Part shown: in pieces, positions 8,870 to 17,820 of the stretch
Layout of the letters: every line of letters begins with the position of its first letter
Numbering within the stretch: position 1 is the first letter of the stretch
Assembly (NCBI GenBank): GCA_945830395.1
Contig: CALZYE010000010.1
Coordinates: forward strand, 1-62,014
Source: an uncultured Clostridia bacterium
GTDB lineage: Bacteria; Bacillota; Clostridia; Peptostreptococcales; Anaerovoracaceae
Length of the DNA: 62,014 bases
Direction: 5' to 3'
Notes under the pieces: model-generated
The model's input: only the letters and a program-made list of their open reading frames with translations
Databases searched by the model: none
Told to the model about the DNA's origin: nothing
Made by a program: the position numbers and the translations under genes

Positions 8870-10492
8870 ATGAGAAGCTGCAATTGCAATAAATTTAAAA
8901 AGCCGTTGCTATTTCTCGGGCTTACGCTTTCCATGCTCGTTGCAGCATGTTCTGCATCGCATTCCCATGCAGGTACGGATTTTCCCAAAGATGTGGTTGA
9001 ATCCACAATATTGCAGCCTGAGAAAATTATTGAGAAAAATCTGTTTGGCAGAAGAGAAAGAAGTGCGGAATATCAACGCTACCTTTTGGGAGAATATATC
9101 AAAGAACAGGCATCGCTTAAAGCAGGCACCGATGCCGTAGAGGACAGCAGAAGCCTGAGACAAAAGAGCCGCCTGACAAAGCAGGAATTTGAAATATATA
9201 AAGCCATAAGTAGATTGGCGATCAGGGTGGCTCAAGGAAAGGAAGAAAGTACCGTAATAAGTTTATCCATCGGAGAACTGGGGATTAAAAACAGCTACTC
9301 GGCAGATGAACTGGGCGTAGATAAGATCTTTGACGAAAGCGGAAAAAACATGACAGAATCTGCGATAAAGGCTATAAATCAAAAGCTTGATGTGAAACTT
9401 GAAAAAATCGTAGGCGTTGTGAATGCGGATATGCCGTTTGAACTTTACTGGTTTGACAAGACGCAGGGTATTGCCTATCAGCCACCGAAGCTTGGAGCCG
9501 CACGAACTTCAAAGGGAGACTTTATCGTATTTGAAAAGGATGCTGAAGTGGTATTTTCAATGTCTGTGTCAAGGGAATACGGAACAGGATTTCGTGCTGA
9601 CTGCGGTATAACGGGAGAAGCATATAAGGCTTCCGTAAATGCAGGTAAAATAGTAAAAAAGCATAAAAATAAGTCTGATCTCAAAAAACTCGAAGCTTAT
9701 AGAGACGAGATTATAAATTCAGTAGACTATAATTACGATGCAGTTAAAAAGTATCTGGAGGACGGAATTTACGGAAATCCATGGCAGGTAATATATGTGT
9801 TTGACAACAATAAAGATACAAATGTAGTTTGCGAAGGGTATTCCAAAGCTTTCCAATATCTGTGCGACTTATCGCAGTTCGATGACAAAACCTTGTTATG
9901 CAGCAGCGTATCGGGAGATATAATGTCGGATTCAGGCAGCGGTCCCCATATGTGGAATACCGTGAAAATAGGGAAAAAGGCATATCATGTTGACCTTACG
10001 AACATGGACACAGAAAGCGCTCCTAAACATAACGAGCTGTTTTTGAACGGAGTCAACGGTTCTGTAGAAAAAGGCTATAGATTCTCATGGAACAAAAGCT
10101 ACATATACTACAGCTACGATAATTTGACAAGACATGTTTTTCCGCAAGACATATTGAGTTTGTCTGCCGGAAGTTACTATAAAGACATGAAAAAGCCTTC
10201 AGAGAACAAAAAACATGCAAAGATAAAAGTAGGCAGCGTTAAGAGGCTTACTGTCAGAAAGAGACAGGGAAAAAGACTGCTGCAATGGGAGAAGGCTAAA
10301 AATGCAGGAGAATACCGTGTTGCCTACAAGACAGTCGGCGCAAAAAAATGGACTTACATAACCACAAAGAGCAGGAAGATTGCCATTAAGAAGCTGAGCA
10401 AATATAAAAAGTATTGTTTCAAGGTAAGAGCGGTTAAAAGAGTTAATAAGAAGATTTCCTGCGGAAAATGGACGGCGATTAAGAAAAATTAA
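8870..10492 (+). CDS. Transglutaminase-like lipoprotein with basic FN3-like tail
   Basis: The 540-residue product begins with a lipoprotein signal whose lipobox LVAAC places the lipidated Cys at residue 27. A transglutaminase-like core is visible: Cys321 in VCEGYSKAF, His360 in PHMWNTV and Asp375 in HVDLTNMD, in the right order and spacing for the catalytic triad. The last 90 residues are a basic FN3-like module (AYKTVGAKKWTYI) also found on the three flanking proteins. The gene starts one base after the previous stop, so translation is probably coupled. It could cross-link, process or anchor the neighbouring surface proteins, or be an inactive peptidase-fold binding domain; the sequence cannot decide. 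Confidence 0.82.
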   Translation: MRSCNCNKFKKPLLFLGLTLSMLVAACSASHSHAGTDFPKDVVESTILQPEKIIEKNLFGRRERSAEYQRYLLGEYIKEQASLKAGTDAVEDSRSLRQKSRLTKQEFEIYKAISRLAIRVAQGKEESTVISLSIGELGIKNSYSADELGVDKIFDESGKNMTESAIKAINQKLDVKLEKIVGVVNADMPFELYWFDKTQGIAYQPPKLGAARTSKGDFIVFEKDAEVVFSMSVSREYGTGFRADCGITGEAYKASVNAGKIVKKHKNKSDLKKLEAYRDEIINSVDYNYDAVKKYLEDGIYGNPWQVIYVFDNNKDTNVVCEGYSKAFQYLCDLSQFDDKTLLCSSVSGDIMSDSGSGPHMWNTVKIGKKAYHVDLTNMDTESAPKHNELFLNGVNGSVEKGYRFSWNKSYIYYSYDNLTRHVFPQDILSLSAGSYYKDMKKPSENKKHAKIKVGSVKRLTVRKRQGKRLLQWEKAKNAGEYRVAYKTVGAKKWTYITTKSRKIAIKKLSKYKKYCFKVRAVKRVNKKISCGKWTAIKKN

Positions 10493-10507
10493 GTGAGGAG
10501 GAAGAAA

Positions 10508-13500
10508 ATGTACAGCAAAGGATGTTACGGCATAAAAAGAATTTTAAGCATATTGTTTGTTTTGGCAATGGCGCTTAGTCTGTCAGCCGTTAAAGAACAA
10601 AATAGTATTTTTGTTCATGGTGCAGGCAATGATGAAATTCATTATATAAACAGTGCAGAAGAATTTCAGAAGCTGGGAGGACAGGAGCTTAAAGGAAATT
10701 ATGAGTTGACCTGCGATATAGATATAACCGGAAGGGATATGAAGCAGATTAAAAGTCTGGATGGATCTTTTGAGGGAAACGGTTTTGAAATAAAAGGATA
10801 TAAGCAGGAAATAAAAGGGGAAAGCGGAATTAACGCTCAAGCAGAGTACGGAGGACTTTTCAGGTCTGCAAAGGGTAAAATCAGTAACCTTATTTTAGAG
10901 AATGTGAAAATTACGGCGGAAAAAGGCAGCAGCATATACATAGGAGGTATGGCAGGTTATTCCGCCGGGGATTTAGCACTGCAAAGATGCAGCGTGAGCG
11001 GAGAAATTTCACTGGGAAATTCAGGCACATATGCAGGTGGATTCTTGGGAATGACCTCAGAAAATAAGATTGAAATCAAGGCGTGCAATGTATACGCTAT
11101 GAGTATAAGCGGAGATAAATCCAAAAGTTATGTAGGAGGTGTAATCGGAAATTCGAGAAAAAGTGATATAAGCCTAAACCAAAGCTGTATCAGAGCTGAA
11201 TTGACGGGAAATTACACTTCGGGCATCGTGGGAAATATGTATACCGCAAAGGGTGAGATAAAAAACACCTTGGTATCAGGAGCGGCAAACGGCAGGGAAA
11301 AGTATGTTGTTTCAAGAAACGGCACCACATCTCCAAGCTTTAATGTTAACTTCGACATCGAAAATTGCTGTCACGACAATTTCGGTGTCAAAATATCCGC
11401 ATATACAACGACTAAAGATTTCAGCGGAATCAATAAAGGTATGGGAGAATTCAAAGCCTTAAATACCGAAAACTTTAAGGCTGTTGCAGACAATGAAGAC
11501 TCCGGCTTTGCAGCAGGTCAAGCATCTTATCCTCGGCCGAAGTGGATGGTTTTGAAAAAGGAGCTGAAGACATTAACGGTGGACGCAGAGGAGTTCAAAT
11601 CCATAACCTTGAAAAAAGGAAATGAAAAAACTGAACTTGTGAAAAAAGGCGACAAATTTACAGCCGCCTTAAAACCGGGGGAATACCGATATGAAGCTGT
11701 TTACACCGACGAAGCTAAGGGGTCTGTAAAAGGAAAACTCTTTATCGGAAAAGCTGATAAGGATATGAAGCTTATTACTTCTAAGGCTTTGGAGGAGGAA
11801 GAGCAGGAAGATCCGGAAGAGCCGGAAGAAAACTTTGCTGTTACAGAGAAGCCAAGCAGTTTTGAGGGCGAAGGCAGCAAAGAATCTCCTTATATAATCA
11901 AGGATAAAAAAGCTTTGAGATACCTGGTTCACATGGTGAATCAGGGAGATAAGAAATTTTCCTTTGCACATGTGAAATTGGCAAATGACATTGATTTGGA
12001 AAATGAGTCATGGACCCCTTTGGGAATGAACTCCGTGTATCCGTTCCAAGGTGTGTTTGACGGCAACAATAAAGTGATACGAGGACTTAATGTTGTCAAG
12101 GCAAGAAGTTATTACGGATTCTTCGGAGTATTGAAAAACGCGGCAGTAAAGAATCTGACTGTTAAGGGACAGGTATATTCAGGCGAGCCCTACGCTATGG
12201 CGGGAGGACTTGCCGGAAAAGCGATAGGCGATGTCAAGATACTAAGCTGCGCAGGACTTGTAAATGTTTCAGCCTTGGCAAGGGGCAGTGAAGGTGTAGG
12301 AGGCCTTATAGGCGCTTACGAAGACGGAGTTGATTACAAATGGGAAAATCACAGCTTAGATATAGAGCAGTCTTATAATGGCGGAAATGTGGTTTGTGTA
12401 GGCAAAGATGTGAATACTACCATAGGCGGTCTTGTGGGAGGAAATAAAAACTGCGTTAGAGTTAAAGATTCCTATAATGCAGGATATGTATACGGCCCGG
12501 GAGTTACGGCGGGAGGAATACTGGGAAATGCAGGTTACAGAACCGGAGATGATTGCAGCCCGGGAATAAAGTCATCTTATAACTCGGGAAAAGTAGTGGG
12601 TGCCGAAGGTCACGAGTTTGATTTTTACGGAAAAGGAACTATAACTAAAGATAACTTGGTAAACAGCTTTAGTGAAGATACTGCAGAGGGTAAAAACAAC
12701 TACGGTACGACTGTAACCGACGAAAACAGAGAAGAAATTGCAGGAAAGCTTGGAGAAAAGTGGACAGTTTCCAAGGATAAAAATGGAGGGAAACCTTACC
12801 TGAAGAATAAGGACCCTCAGGTTAATGATGCCTCTTTGATTAAGGAACTGGAAAAGTATTCAAAGGTTATACCTATACCGCAAGGTGCCAAAGTGGGATA
12901 TAAGGCACGGCTTTCGGAAGATGAGGCAAGCCTTGATGCGGATGTTGTCGTAACGCCGTCGCAGAGCAAAGAGGATATTAAAAAAGGCTATATAAAAGTT
13001 ACCGATCAGGGAATATTCCTTAAAAAGGTGAATTCCGGAAATAAAGCTGTTACGGAGACGGCATCTTTGCTGTTTGAAAAAAGCGGGCAGAGAATTTTTG
13101 TTCCGGTGGAGGTTATAATCTATCCCGATAATATCCGGGGTGGAGAGCTGATTGACAGAATTGCGAAATCCTATGTCAAAAAATCTGATGAATGGATTGT
13201 ATTTGACATGGAGATTTATTCAAAGCTTAAAAGGAAGAAATACGACACTTCAGAGAAAGCAAGGACAAACTACATAAACTTAGCCATAAATGACTTGGAG
13301 AAGAAAAATTCCTCTGCAAATGACAGAGCTAAGGGAGAAATTATACTGGGAAGTTTAGGACTGGACACGACAAATCTGAAAGCTTACGGCAAGGAAAAGG
13401 CTTTTAACAACGGAAAGCTTTTGAAAGAGATGTCCTCATACGGAGATTACTATACGGTGCCTTGGATTCTGCTGGCAGATCAGAGAGGAAAGGTGAATTT

Positions 13501-14731
13501 GTCCAAGGAGCAGGTTCAGAACTTTGTAAGTGAGCTGATTAAGAAACAAGGTTCAAACGGGCTTTGCCGAATGAAGTATTTGGGAAAAACTTATGATGAT
13601 GTTGACACCACGGCTGCTGCAATATCCGCGCTTGTAAAATATACTAAGGGTGAGGACAAGTACGGCGTGCAGAGCATGTCGAAAACTTTTGTGGAGAAGG
13701 CATTGAAAGGTCTTAAAAATGCCCAGGGCGAAGACGGCAGCTTCGGAAATGTTAACTCAGATGCAATGACGATAATAGGACTTATCGCCGCAGGAGAGGA
13801 CCCTGACAAATTTGCAAATAAGGGCTGCAGCTTGGCTTCTGCACTGAGTCTTTATATAAACGACAGCAACGACGGTTTCGTTGCCGATATGGGTCACGGC
13901 ACAGCGGGAGAAAAGGCCTACAATCTGGCTACTGAGCAAGGCTTCAGGGCGCTGGTGGCGATGGCAAGGTATGAGGAGCTTGGGAAAAACCCTTACAATA
14001 TCTATCTGGAGAGCAGAGATAAAGAAGTACCCGGAGAGGCTGACGATGAAGGGGAGGTAGAAGATGGCGAAAATGTCCAGAGCAATGTTGTAAATATAGC
14101 TGTGAAGGTTGTAGACGACCAAGGAAAGGTGTGGTTTGAAAGAGGATCGGTGAAGGTTGGAGGCAGCATAAGTTTAACAAAGGCAATAGAGGAAAACTTG
14201 GCTAAGGAGAACATCAGCTGTGAATTTAAGGCAGGTTATCTGAAAGCTGTAACCTATAAGGGAATCAGGTTGGCAGAGTTTACCAAGGGCAAGAAAAGCG
14301 GTTGGATATACAGGCTCAACGGAGAATTGAAAAAGGTGTCTTTGGGAGACTTAAAGGTCAGCGACGGAGATAGTATAGAGCTTATATACACAGATGATTA
14401 TTCCAAGGTTTTGGGAAAAGATGATAAACAGGCAAAGCCTTCTAAACTGAAGAAACCGGGAAAAGTCAAGATGCTGAAAGTGAAAAAGTCCGGAAAAAAA
14501 TATGTTCTTTCGTGGAAAAGCGTGAAAGGTGCGTCAGGGTACCAAAAACAGGTAAAGGGAAAGAAAAAATGGACGGGCCTTGTTAGAGGCAGAAAAATAT
14601 CTAAAACGAAATTCAGAACGGTGAATTTCATAAAAGGTAAAAAATACCGTTACAGAGTCCGTGCATACAGAATATATAAAGGCAAGAAAATTTACGGAAG
14701 ATGGTCCGATGTAGCTGCAATAAAGTCATAA
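10508..14731 (+). CDS. Surface protein with intrinsic-factor/transcobalamin-like toroid plus DUF4430 domain
   Basis: The start is ATG 10508 behind GAGGAGG; the GTG at 10493 would swallow that site. The 1407 residues run: signal peptide, GLUG block (45-300), acidic linker (about 428-443), second GLUG block (447-775), Ig-like domain (780-875), alpha/alpha toroid (880-1168), DUF4430 domain (1190-1298) and a basic FN3-like tail. The toroid carries the repeats of the prenyltransferase/squalene-oxidase-like family next to DUF4430 (DTTAAAISALVKY, AQGEDGSFGNVNSDA, ATEQGFRALVAMARYEEL). DUF4430 shows GWIYRLNGEL and DGDSIELIYTDD. Toroid followed by DUF4430 is the layout of vitamin-B12-binding intrinsic factor and transcobalamin. 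With the riboswitch upstream, corrinoid capture is the leading role; other ligands remain possible. Confidence 0.85.
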   Translation: MYSKGCYGIKRILSILFVLAMALSLSAVKEQNSIFVHGAGNDEIHYINSAEEFQKLGGQELKGNYELTCDIDITGRDMKQIKSLDGSFEGNGFEIKGYKQEIKGESGINAQAEYGGLFRSAKGKISNLILENVKITAEKGSSIYIGGMAGYSAGDLALQRCSVSGEISLGNSGTYAGGFLGMTSENKIEIKACNVYAMSISGDKSKSYVGGVIGNSRKSDISLNQSCIRAELTGNYTSGIVGNMYTAKGEIKNTLVSGAANGREKYVVSRNGTTSPSFNVNFDIENCCHDNFGVKISAYTTTKDFSGINKGMGEFKALNTENFKAVADNEDSGFAAGQASYPRPKWMVLKKELKTLTVDAEEFKSITLKKGNEKTELVKKGDKFTAALKPGEYRYEAVYTDEAKGSVKGKLFIGKADKDMKLITSKALEEEEQEDPEEPEENFAVTEKPSSFEGEGSKESPYIIKDKKALRYLVHMVNQGDKKFSFAHVKLANDIDLENESWTPLGMNSVYPFQGVFDGNNKVIRGLNVVKARSYYGFFGVLKNAAVKNLTVKGQVYSGEPYAMAGGLAGKAIGDVKILSCAGLVNVSALARGSEGVGGLIGAYEDGVDYKWENHSLDIEQSYNGGNVVCVGKDVNTTIGGLVGGNKNCVRVKDSYNAGYVYGPGVTAGGILGNAGYRTGDDCSPGIKSSYNSGKVVGAEGHEFDFYGKGTITKDNLVNSFSEDTAEGKNNYGTTVTDENREEIAGKLGEKWTVSKDKNGGKPYLKNKDPQVNDASLIKELEKYSKVIPIPQGAKVGYKARLSEDEASLDADVVVTPSQSKEDIKKGYIKVTDQGIFLKKVNSGNKAVTETASLLFEKSGQRIFVPVEVIIYPDNIRGGELIDRIAKSYVKKSDEWIVFDMEIYSKLKRKKYDTSEKARTNYINLAINDLEKKNSSANDRAKGEIILGSLGLDTTNLKAYGKEKAFNNGKLLKEMSSYGDYYTVPWILLADQRGKVNLSKEQVQNFVSELIKKQGSNGLCRMKYLGKTYDDVDTTAAAISALVKYTKGEDKYGVQSMSKTFVEKALKGLKNAQGEDGSFGNVNSDAMTIIGLIAAGEDPDKFANKGCSLASALSLYINDSNDGFVADMGHGTAGEKAYNLATEQGFRALVAMARYEELGKNPYNIYLESRDKEVPGEADDEGEVEDGENVQSNVVNIAVKVVDDQGKVWFERGSVKVGGSISLTKAIEENLAKENISCEFKAGYLKAVTYKGIRLAEFTKGKKSGWIYRLNGELKKVSLGDLKVSDGDSIELIYTDDYSKVLGKDDKQAKPSKLKKPGKVKMLKVKKSGKKYVLSWKSVKGASGYQKQVKGKKKWTGLVRGRKISKTKFRTVNFIKGKKYRYRVRAYRIYKGKKIYGRWSDVAAIKS

Positions 14732-14822
14732 TAACCAAATGTCTCATTAAATGCGGCTTAGACAGCCGAAAGCGTAGTTTTAAATCGTCGGAATTAATCC
14801 TGATTAACTAAATTACCATTTA

Positions 14823-14851
14823 TTGCTTGCATAGTTATATATAAGTATGAT
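14823..14851 (+). promoter_or_regulatory. Promoter between the surface cluster and the flavoprotein genes
   Basis: TTGCTT (14823-14828) and TATGAT (14846-14851) are 17 bases apart. The expected start near 14858 lies only about ten bases before a hairpin with a T-tract, so transcripts would meet a terminator at once. Either the hairpin ends the upstream operon and this promoter is attenuated by it, or the promoter match is fortuitous. Confidence 0.4.
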
Positions 14852-14866
14852 AGAATGTAGTAGAAA

Positions 14867-14896
14867 GTTGCATAGTGTGTTCTATGCAGCTTTTTT
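14867..14896 (+). terminator. Intrinsic terminator after the surface protein cluster
   Basis: GTTGCATAG (14867-14875) pairs with CTATGCAGC (14882-14890), one G-T pair, and is followed by six T. It separates the surface protein genes from the FMN-binding genes, so the latter probably have their own transcription control or depend on read-through. Confidence 0.72.
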
Positions 14897-14966
14897 ATAT
14901 CGAGATTTACAATTTTTTATTGTTTTGTCATTGACTTTACTATAACCGACGGAAAAGGAGATTTGA

Positions 14967-16361
14967 ATGAAAAGAATTATAGGAGAATTAAAAGCAGTTT
15001 CTGTTTTTTTGCCGGCGATTTTAGTGGTTGCCTTGGTGGTAACCGGGATTAATTCCTTGAAAGTACCCACATATTCAGGCACAAGTAAAGATGATAAGGA
15101 AGTTGTTGCTGAAGCAAAGACAAAGAAATCTTTAACAGGCAAGAAGAAAATCCTTTCAGCTGCAAAGGCTGCAGCAGCTAAAGGCTCTCCCTCAAAGCTT
15201 GGAAAGTTTAACGAAAAGGGCAGTTATGCAGACGGCACATACACCGGAAGTGCTCAGGGATTTCAGAGTACAATAACAGTTTCTGTTGTGATTTCAAAGG
15301 GCAAAATTTCCGATGTTTCAGTGGTAAGCCAGGGAGAAACGCCAAGCTACTGGGAGAGGGCAAAGGCGGTTGTTCACAGAATCAAAAGAAGTGAATCGAC
15401 TAATGTAGATATAGTTTCAGGAGCTACATATTCCTCCAACGGGATAATAAATGCAGTTCGCAATGCGCTCAGAAAAGCTCAGGGAAAATCCCGAAATATT
15501 TCTAAAAAGATTTTTCCTAAGAAGCCTAAACCTCTTCCAAAACCTCCGGTAGGAGGAAAGGTTTATACCGTTAAGAACATAACGGTTAAGCCTGACCATA
15601 AAAAGCAGTTTGATGAATATCCTTTAAACAATGTGAATATACACATAAAAAAGGGGAAAATTATCGGGTTCAGTAAGATTAAGTGGGGCTCCAAAAAACC
15701 TGTGGATGTTCTTTGTCAAAAGAGAATTGAGACGGAGATGCTGCCTAAAGTTTTGAAAACCGATAACTATTCCAAAATAGATAATGTGACAGGAGCTACC
15801 TGTTCTGCAGATGCAATGAAAACCGCCATCAGAAAGGCAGTTGACGATGCCAAGAAAGATGGCAATGTATCAAAGAAATCCGATAAAAAGAAACCGGGAA
15901 AACCTAAGAAAGACGGCAAAAAGCCGAAGTCCGATAAAAAGGACGGAAAGAAGCCGAAGAAACCTAAGAAGCCCGGTAAACCGAAGAAACCGAAGAAACC
16001 TGATAAAAAGGACGATAAAAAGCCGGAGAATCCAAATGAAGAGGTTTTCTCATATACTGTAACGAATATAAACGGAGAACCTATCAGAGTGGTTCCGACT
16101 AATTATGACTTCGGGGAATACAAGTTATACAGCATAGGCGTTAAAATTAAAAATCAGAAGATAATAGATATATTTGATCCGAAATGGGAGAAAAGCCCGA
16201 ATAATGAGTGGTGGCAAAAAAATGCTTTTGATCAGATGAGGGGAAACCTTGTCAGAAAAGGTACATTAGATGCAGTCGCAGGAGCAACCTGTACTTCCAC
16301 AGCTATAAGAAATGCAGCAAATGAAGCTATGAGGCTGCATTCTTTAAAGCAGGGCGGGTGA
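14967..16361 (+). CDS. Exported protein with three FMN-binding (flavinylation) domains
   Basis: The 464-residue product has an uncleaved signal anchor (residues 10-30) and three FMN_bind domains. Each ends in the motif recognised by ApbE-type flavin transferases: DIVSGATYSS (Thr154), DNVTGATCSA (Thr278) and DAVAGATCTS (Thr441). The first domain opens with the classic ADGTYTGSAQGF. A Lys/Pro/Gly-rich linker of about 60 residues (roughly 295-355) separates domains two and three, a likely wall-spanning segment. AAGGAG precedes the start. With the next two genes it should form an extracytoplasmic flavin relay; covalent FMN is predicted, not shown, and no ApbE gene is in the window. Confidence 0.88.
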   Translation: MKRIIGELKAVSVFLPAILVVALVVTGINSLKVPTYSGTSKDDKEVVAEAKTKKSLTGKKKILSAAKAAAAKGSPSKLGKFNEKGSYADGTYTGSAQGFQSTITVSVVISKGKISDVSVVSQGETPSYWERAKAVVHRIKRSESTNVDIVSGATYSSNGIINAVRNALRKAQGKSRNISKKIFPKKPKPLPKPPVGGKVYTVKNITVKPDHKKQFDEYPLNNVNIHIKKGKIIGFSKIKWGSKKPVDVLCQKRIETEMLPKVLKTDNYSKIDNVTGATCSADAMKTAIRKAVDDAKKDGNVSKKSDKKKPGKPKKDGKKPKSDKKDGKKPKKPKKPGKPKKPKKPDKKDDKKPENPNEEVFSYTVTNINGEPIRVVPTNYDFGEYKLYSIGVKIKNQKIIDIFDPKWEKSPNNEWWQKNAFDQMRGNLVRKGTLDAVAGATCTSTAIRNAANEAMRLHSLKQGG

Positions 16362-16399
16362 TTTTACAATGACAGAAAACAGAAAGAGAATGAATAAAG

Positions 16400-16855
16400 A
16401 TGAAAACTAAAATATTTTTAATTTCCATGATTAACCTTTTGATAATTATCGGAGCGGTTGGGCTGTATCAGGCAGCAGCAGTACATAAGGCGGATGCCGA
16501 AAAGATTGTGGCCCTTGAGAAAAAAATAGAGAAGCTTAAATCAGGAACAGGTTCAAAGGCGGATGGCGGAGGATCCAAAGGTTCCGCATATAAGGACGGC
16601 AGCTATGAGGGCAGTGCAAAAGGTTTTGGCGGAAATATAGTCGTCAGGGTTACTGTAAAAAACGATAAGATAGAAAAAATCGATTTAGTGGATGCATCTA
16701 AGGAGGACGGCTCCTATCTTGCTTCCGCAAAGGGAGTGATAAACAGCATTTTGGACAAGCAGAGTACGGATGTGGATACGGTCAGCGGCGCCACCTTTAC
16801 ATCCACCGGAATAATCAACGCAGTGATTTCGGCACTGGAAAAGGCGGCAAAATAG
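16400..16855 (+). CDS. Membrane-anchored single FMN-binding domain protein
   Basis: 151 residues: an N-terminal membrane anchor (5-24), a short Lys/Glu coiled coil, a Gly/Ser linker and one FMN_bind domain (65-150) starting at KDGSYEGSAKGFGG and ending in the flavinylation motif DTVSGATFTS (Thr132). It resembles the first domain of the preceding protein. It lies between the three-domain flavoprotein and a membrane polyferredoxin, so it is the likely first flavin acceptor outside the membrane. The partner genes RnfG or NqrC use the same fold and motif but are larger. Confidence 0.88.
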   Translation: MKTKIFLISMINLLIIIGAVGLYQAAAVHKADAEKIVALEKKIEKLKSGTGSKADGGGSKGSAYKDGSYEGSAKGFGGNIVVRVTVKNDKIEKIDLVDASKEDGSYLASAKGVINSILDKQSTDVDTVSGATFTSTGIINAVISALEKAAK

Positions 16856-16858
16856 ACT

Positions 16859-17767
16859 ATGAATATGAACAAGAATATTAAGGATTTTAAGAATATATCG
16901 TTTTTGGTGAAGGTGATAGTCAGAGGCTTGTTCTTCTTTATTTTCCCCGCTGCGTATTCTTCGGCTTTTTCAGGGGCGAAGTATGCCGTAAGCCGGATAT
17001 CGTCGGGAGAGCCCATTGAACTTAACCCGTTTGTAATGATTTTGATTGGGCTTCTTGCCTTTACGATTCTGTTTGGACGATACTTCTGCGGCTTTGCCTG
17101 TGCCTTCGGAACCTATGGAGATGTGCTTTATGAAATTTCTGTAAGAGTAAGGAAGAAATTTAAGAAAAAACCATTTGCCTTCTCCATTGAATCGGGCTTG
17201 TGGCTTAAATACGGTAAATATATCTGTGCAGTTGCCTTGCTTGCCCTCTGTTATTTCGGGAAAGAATCCATAATAGGCAAAATCAGTCCTTGGACGGTTT
17301 TTTCAAGACTTGAGGCTCTGAGCCTGCCGGATAAAGGAAATATTATCGGAGTATTCATATTTTTAGCGTTATCGATTCTGATGCTCTTTGAGAAACGCTT
17401 TTTTTGCAGATTTCTATGTCCGATGGGAGCCATATTTGCCATAATGCCGGTGTTTCCGCCCTCACAGCTTGGAAGGAACAGAAGCAGATGCTTTGGAAAG
17501 TGTAAGCAGTGCATAAATGTTTGCCCTGCCAATATAACTATCACAGACACTACCTGTGATGAGAACGGTGAAGCTGATATTCCGGAAATTCCCATACAGT
17601 TGGGGGACAGCAGTATGGGGGAATGTTTTGCCTGTGGGAAGTGTGTAGAATCTTGTCCTGCAAATAATATTAAGTCGGTTACGATTTTGAAAGAGTACAA
17701 GGGACTTATGTGGATTGTAATAAAGGGCGCAGTTTTGGCGGTTCTATTATATTTTCTGATGTTTTAA
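16859..17767 (+). CDS. NapH/YccM-like membrane protein with two 4Fe-4S clusters
   Basis: 302 residues with about five membrane segments. Two CxxxC motifs lie at membrane edges (CGFACAFG, CRFLCPMGA), followed by two ferredoxin motifs: CFGKCKQCINVCP and CFACGKCVESCP. A further membrane helix closes the protein. This is the layout of the NapH/MauN/NosR-C family, which passes electrons from the quinone pool or cytoplasmic donors across the membrane. It starts three bases after the FMN_bind gene stop, so the two are almost certainly co-expressed. Electrons would flow to the flavinylated proteins; the terminal acceptor is unknown. Confidence 0.87.
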   Translation: MNMNKNIKDFKNISFLVKVIVRGLFFFIFPAAYSSAFSGAKYAVSRISSGEPIELNPFVMILIGLLAFTILFGRYFCGFACAFGTYGDVLYEISVRVRKKFKKKPFAFSIESGLWLKYGKYICAVALLALCYFGKESIIGKISPWTVFSRLEALSLPDKGNIIGVFIFLALSILMLFEKRFFCRFLCPMGAIFAIMPVFPPSQLGRNRSRCFGKCKQCINVCPANITITDTTCDENGEADIPEIPIQLGDSSMGECFACGKCVESCPANNIKSVTILKEYKGLMWIVIKGAVLAVLLYFLMF

Positions 17768-17817
17768 AAAACAGGTGGATAGGATGAACTTTGTACATTC
17801 CTATCCACCTGTTTTTT
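17766..17817. terminator. Bidirectional terminator between convergent genes
   Basis: A perfect 19-bp inverted repeat (arms 17766-17784 and 17799-17817) has six A on one side and six T on the other, so it works in both directions. It separates the polyferredoxin gene from the convergent acyl-CoA synthetase gene; the left arm overlaps the last codon of the former. Confidence 0.92.
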
Positions 17818-17820
17818 CTC

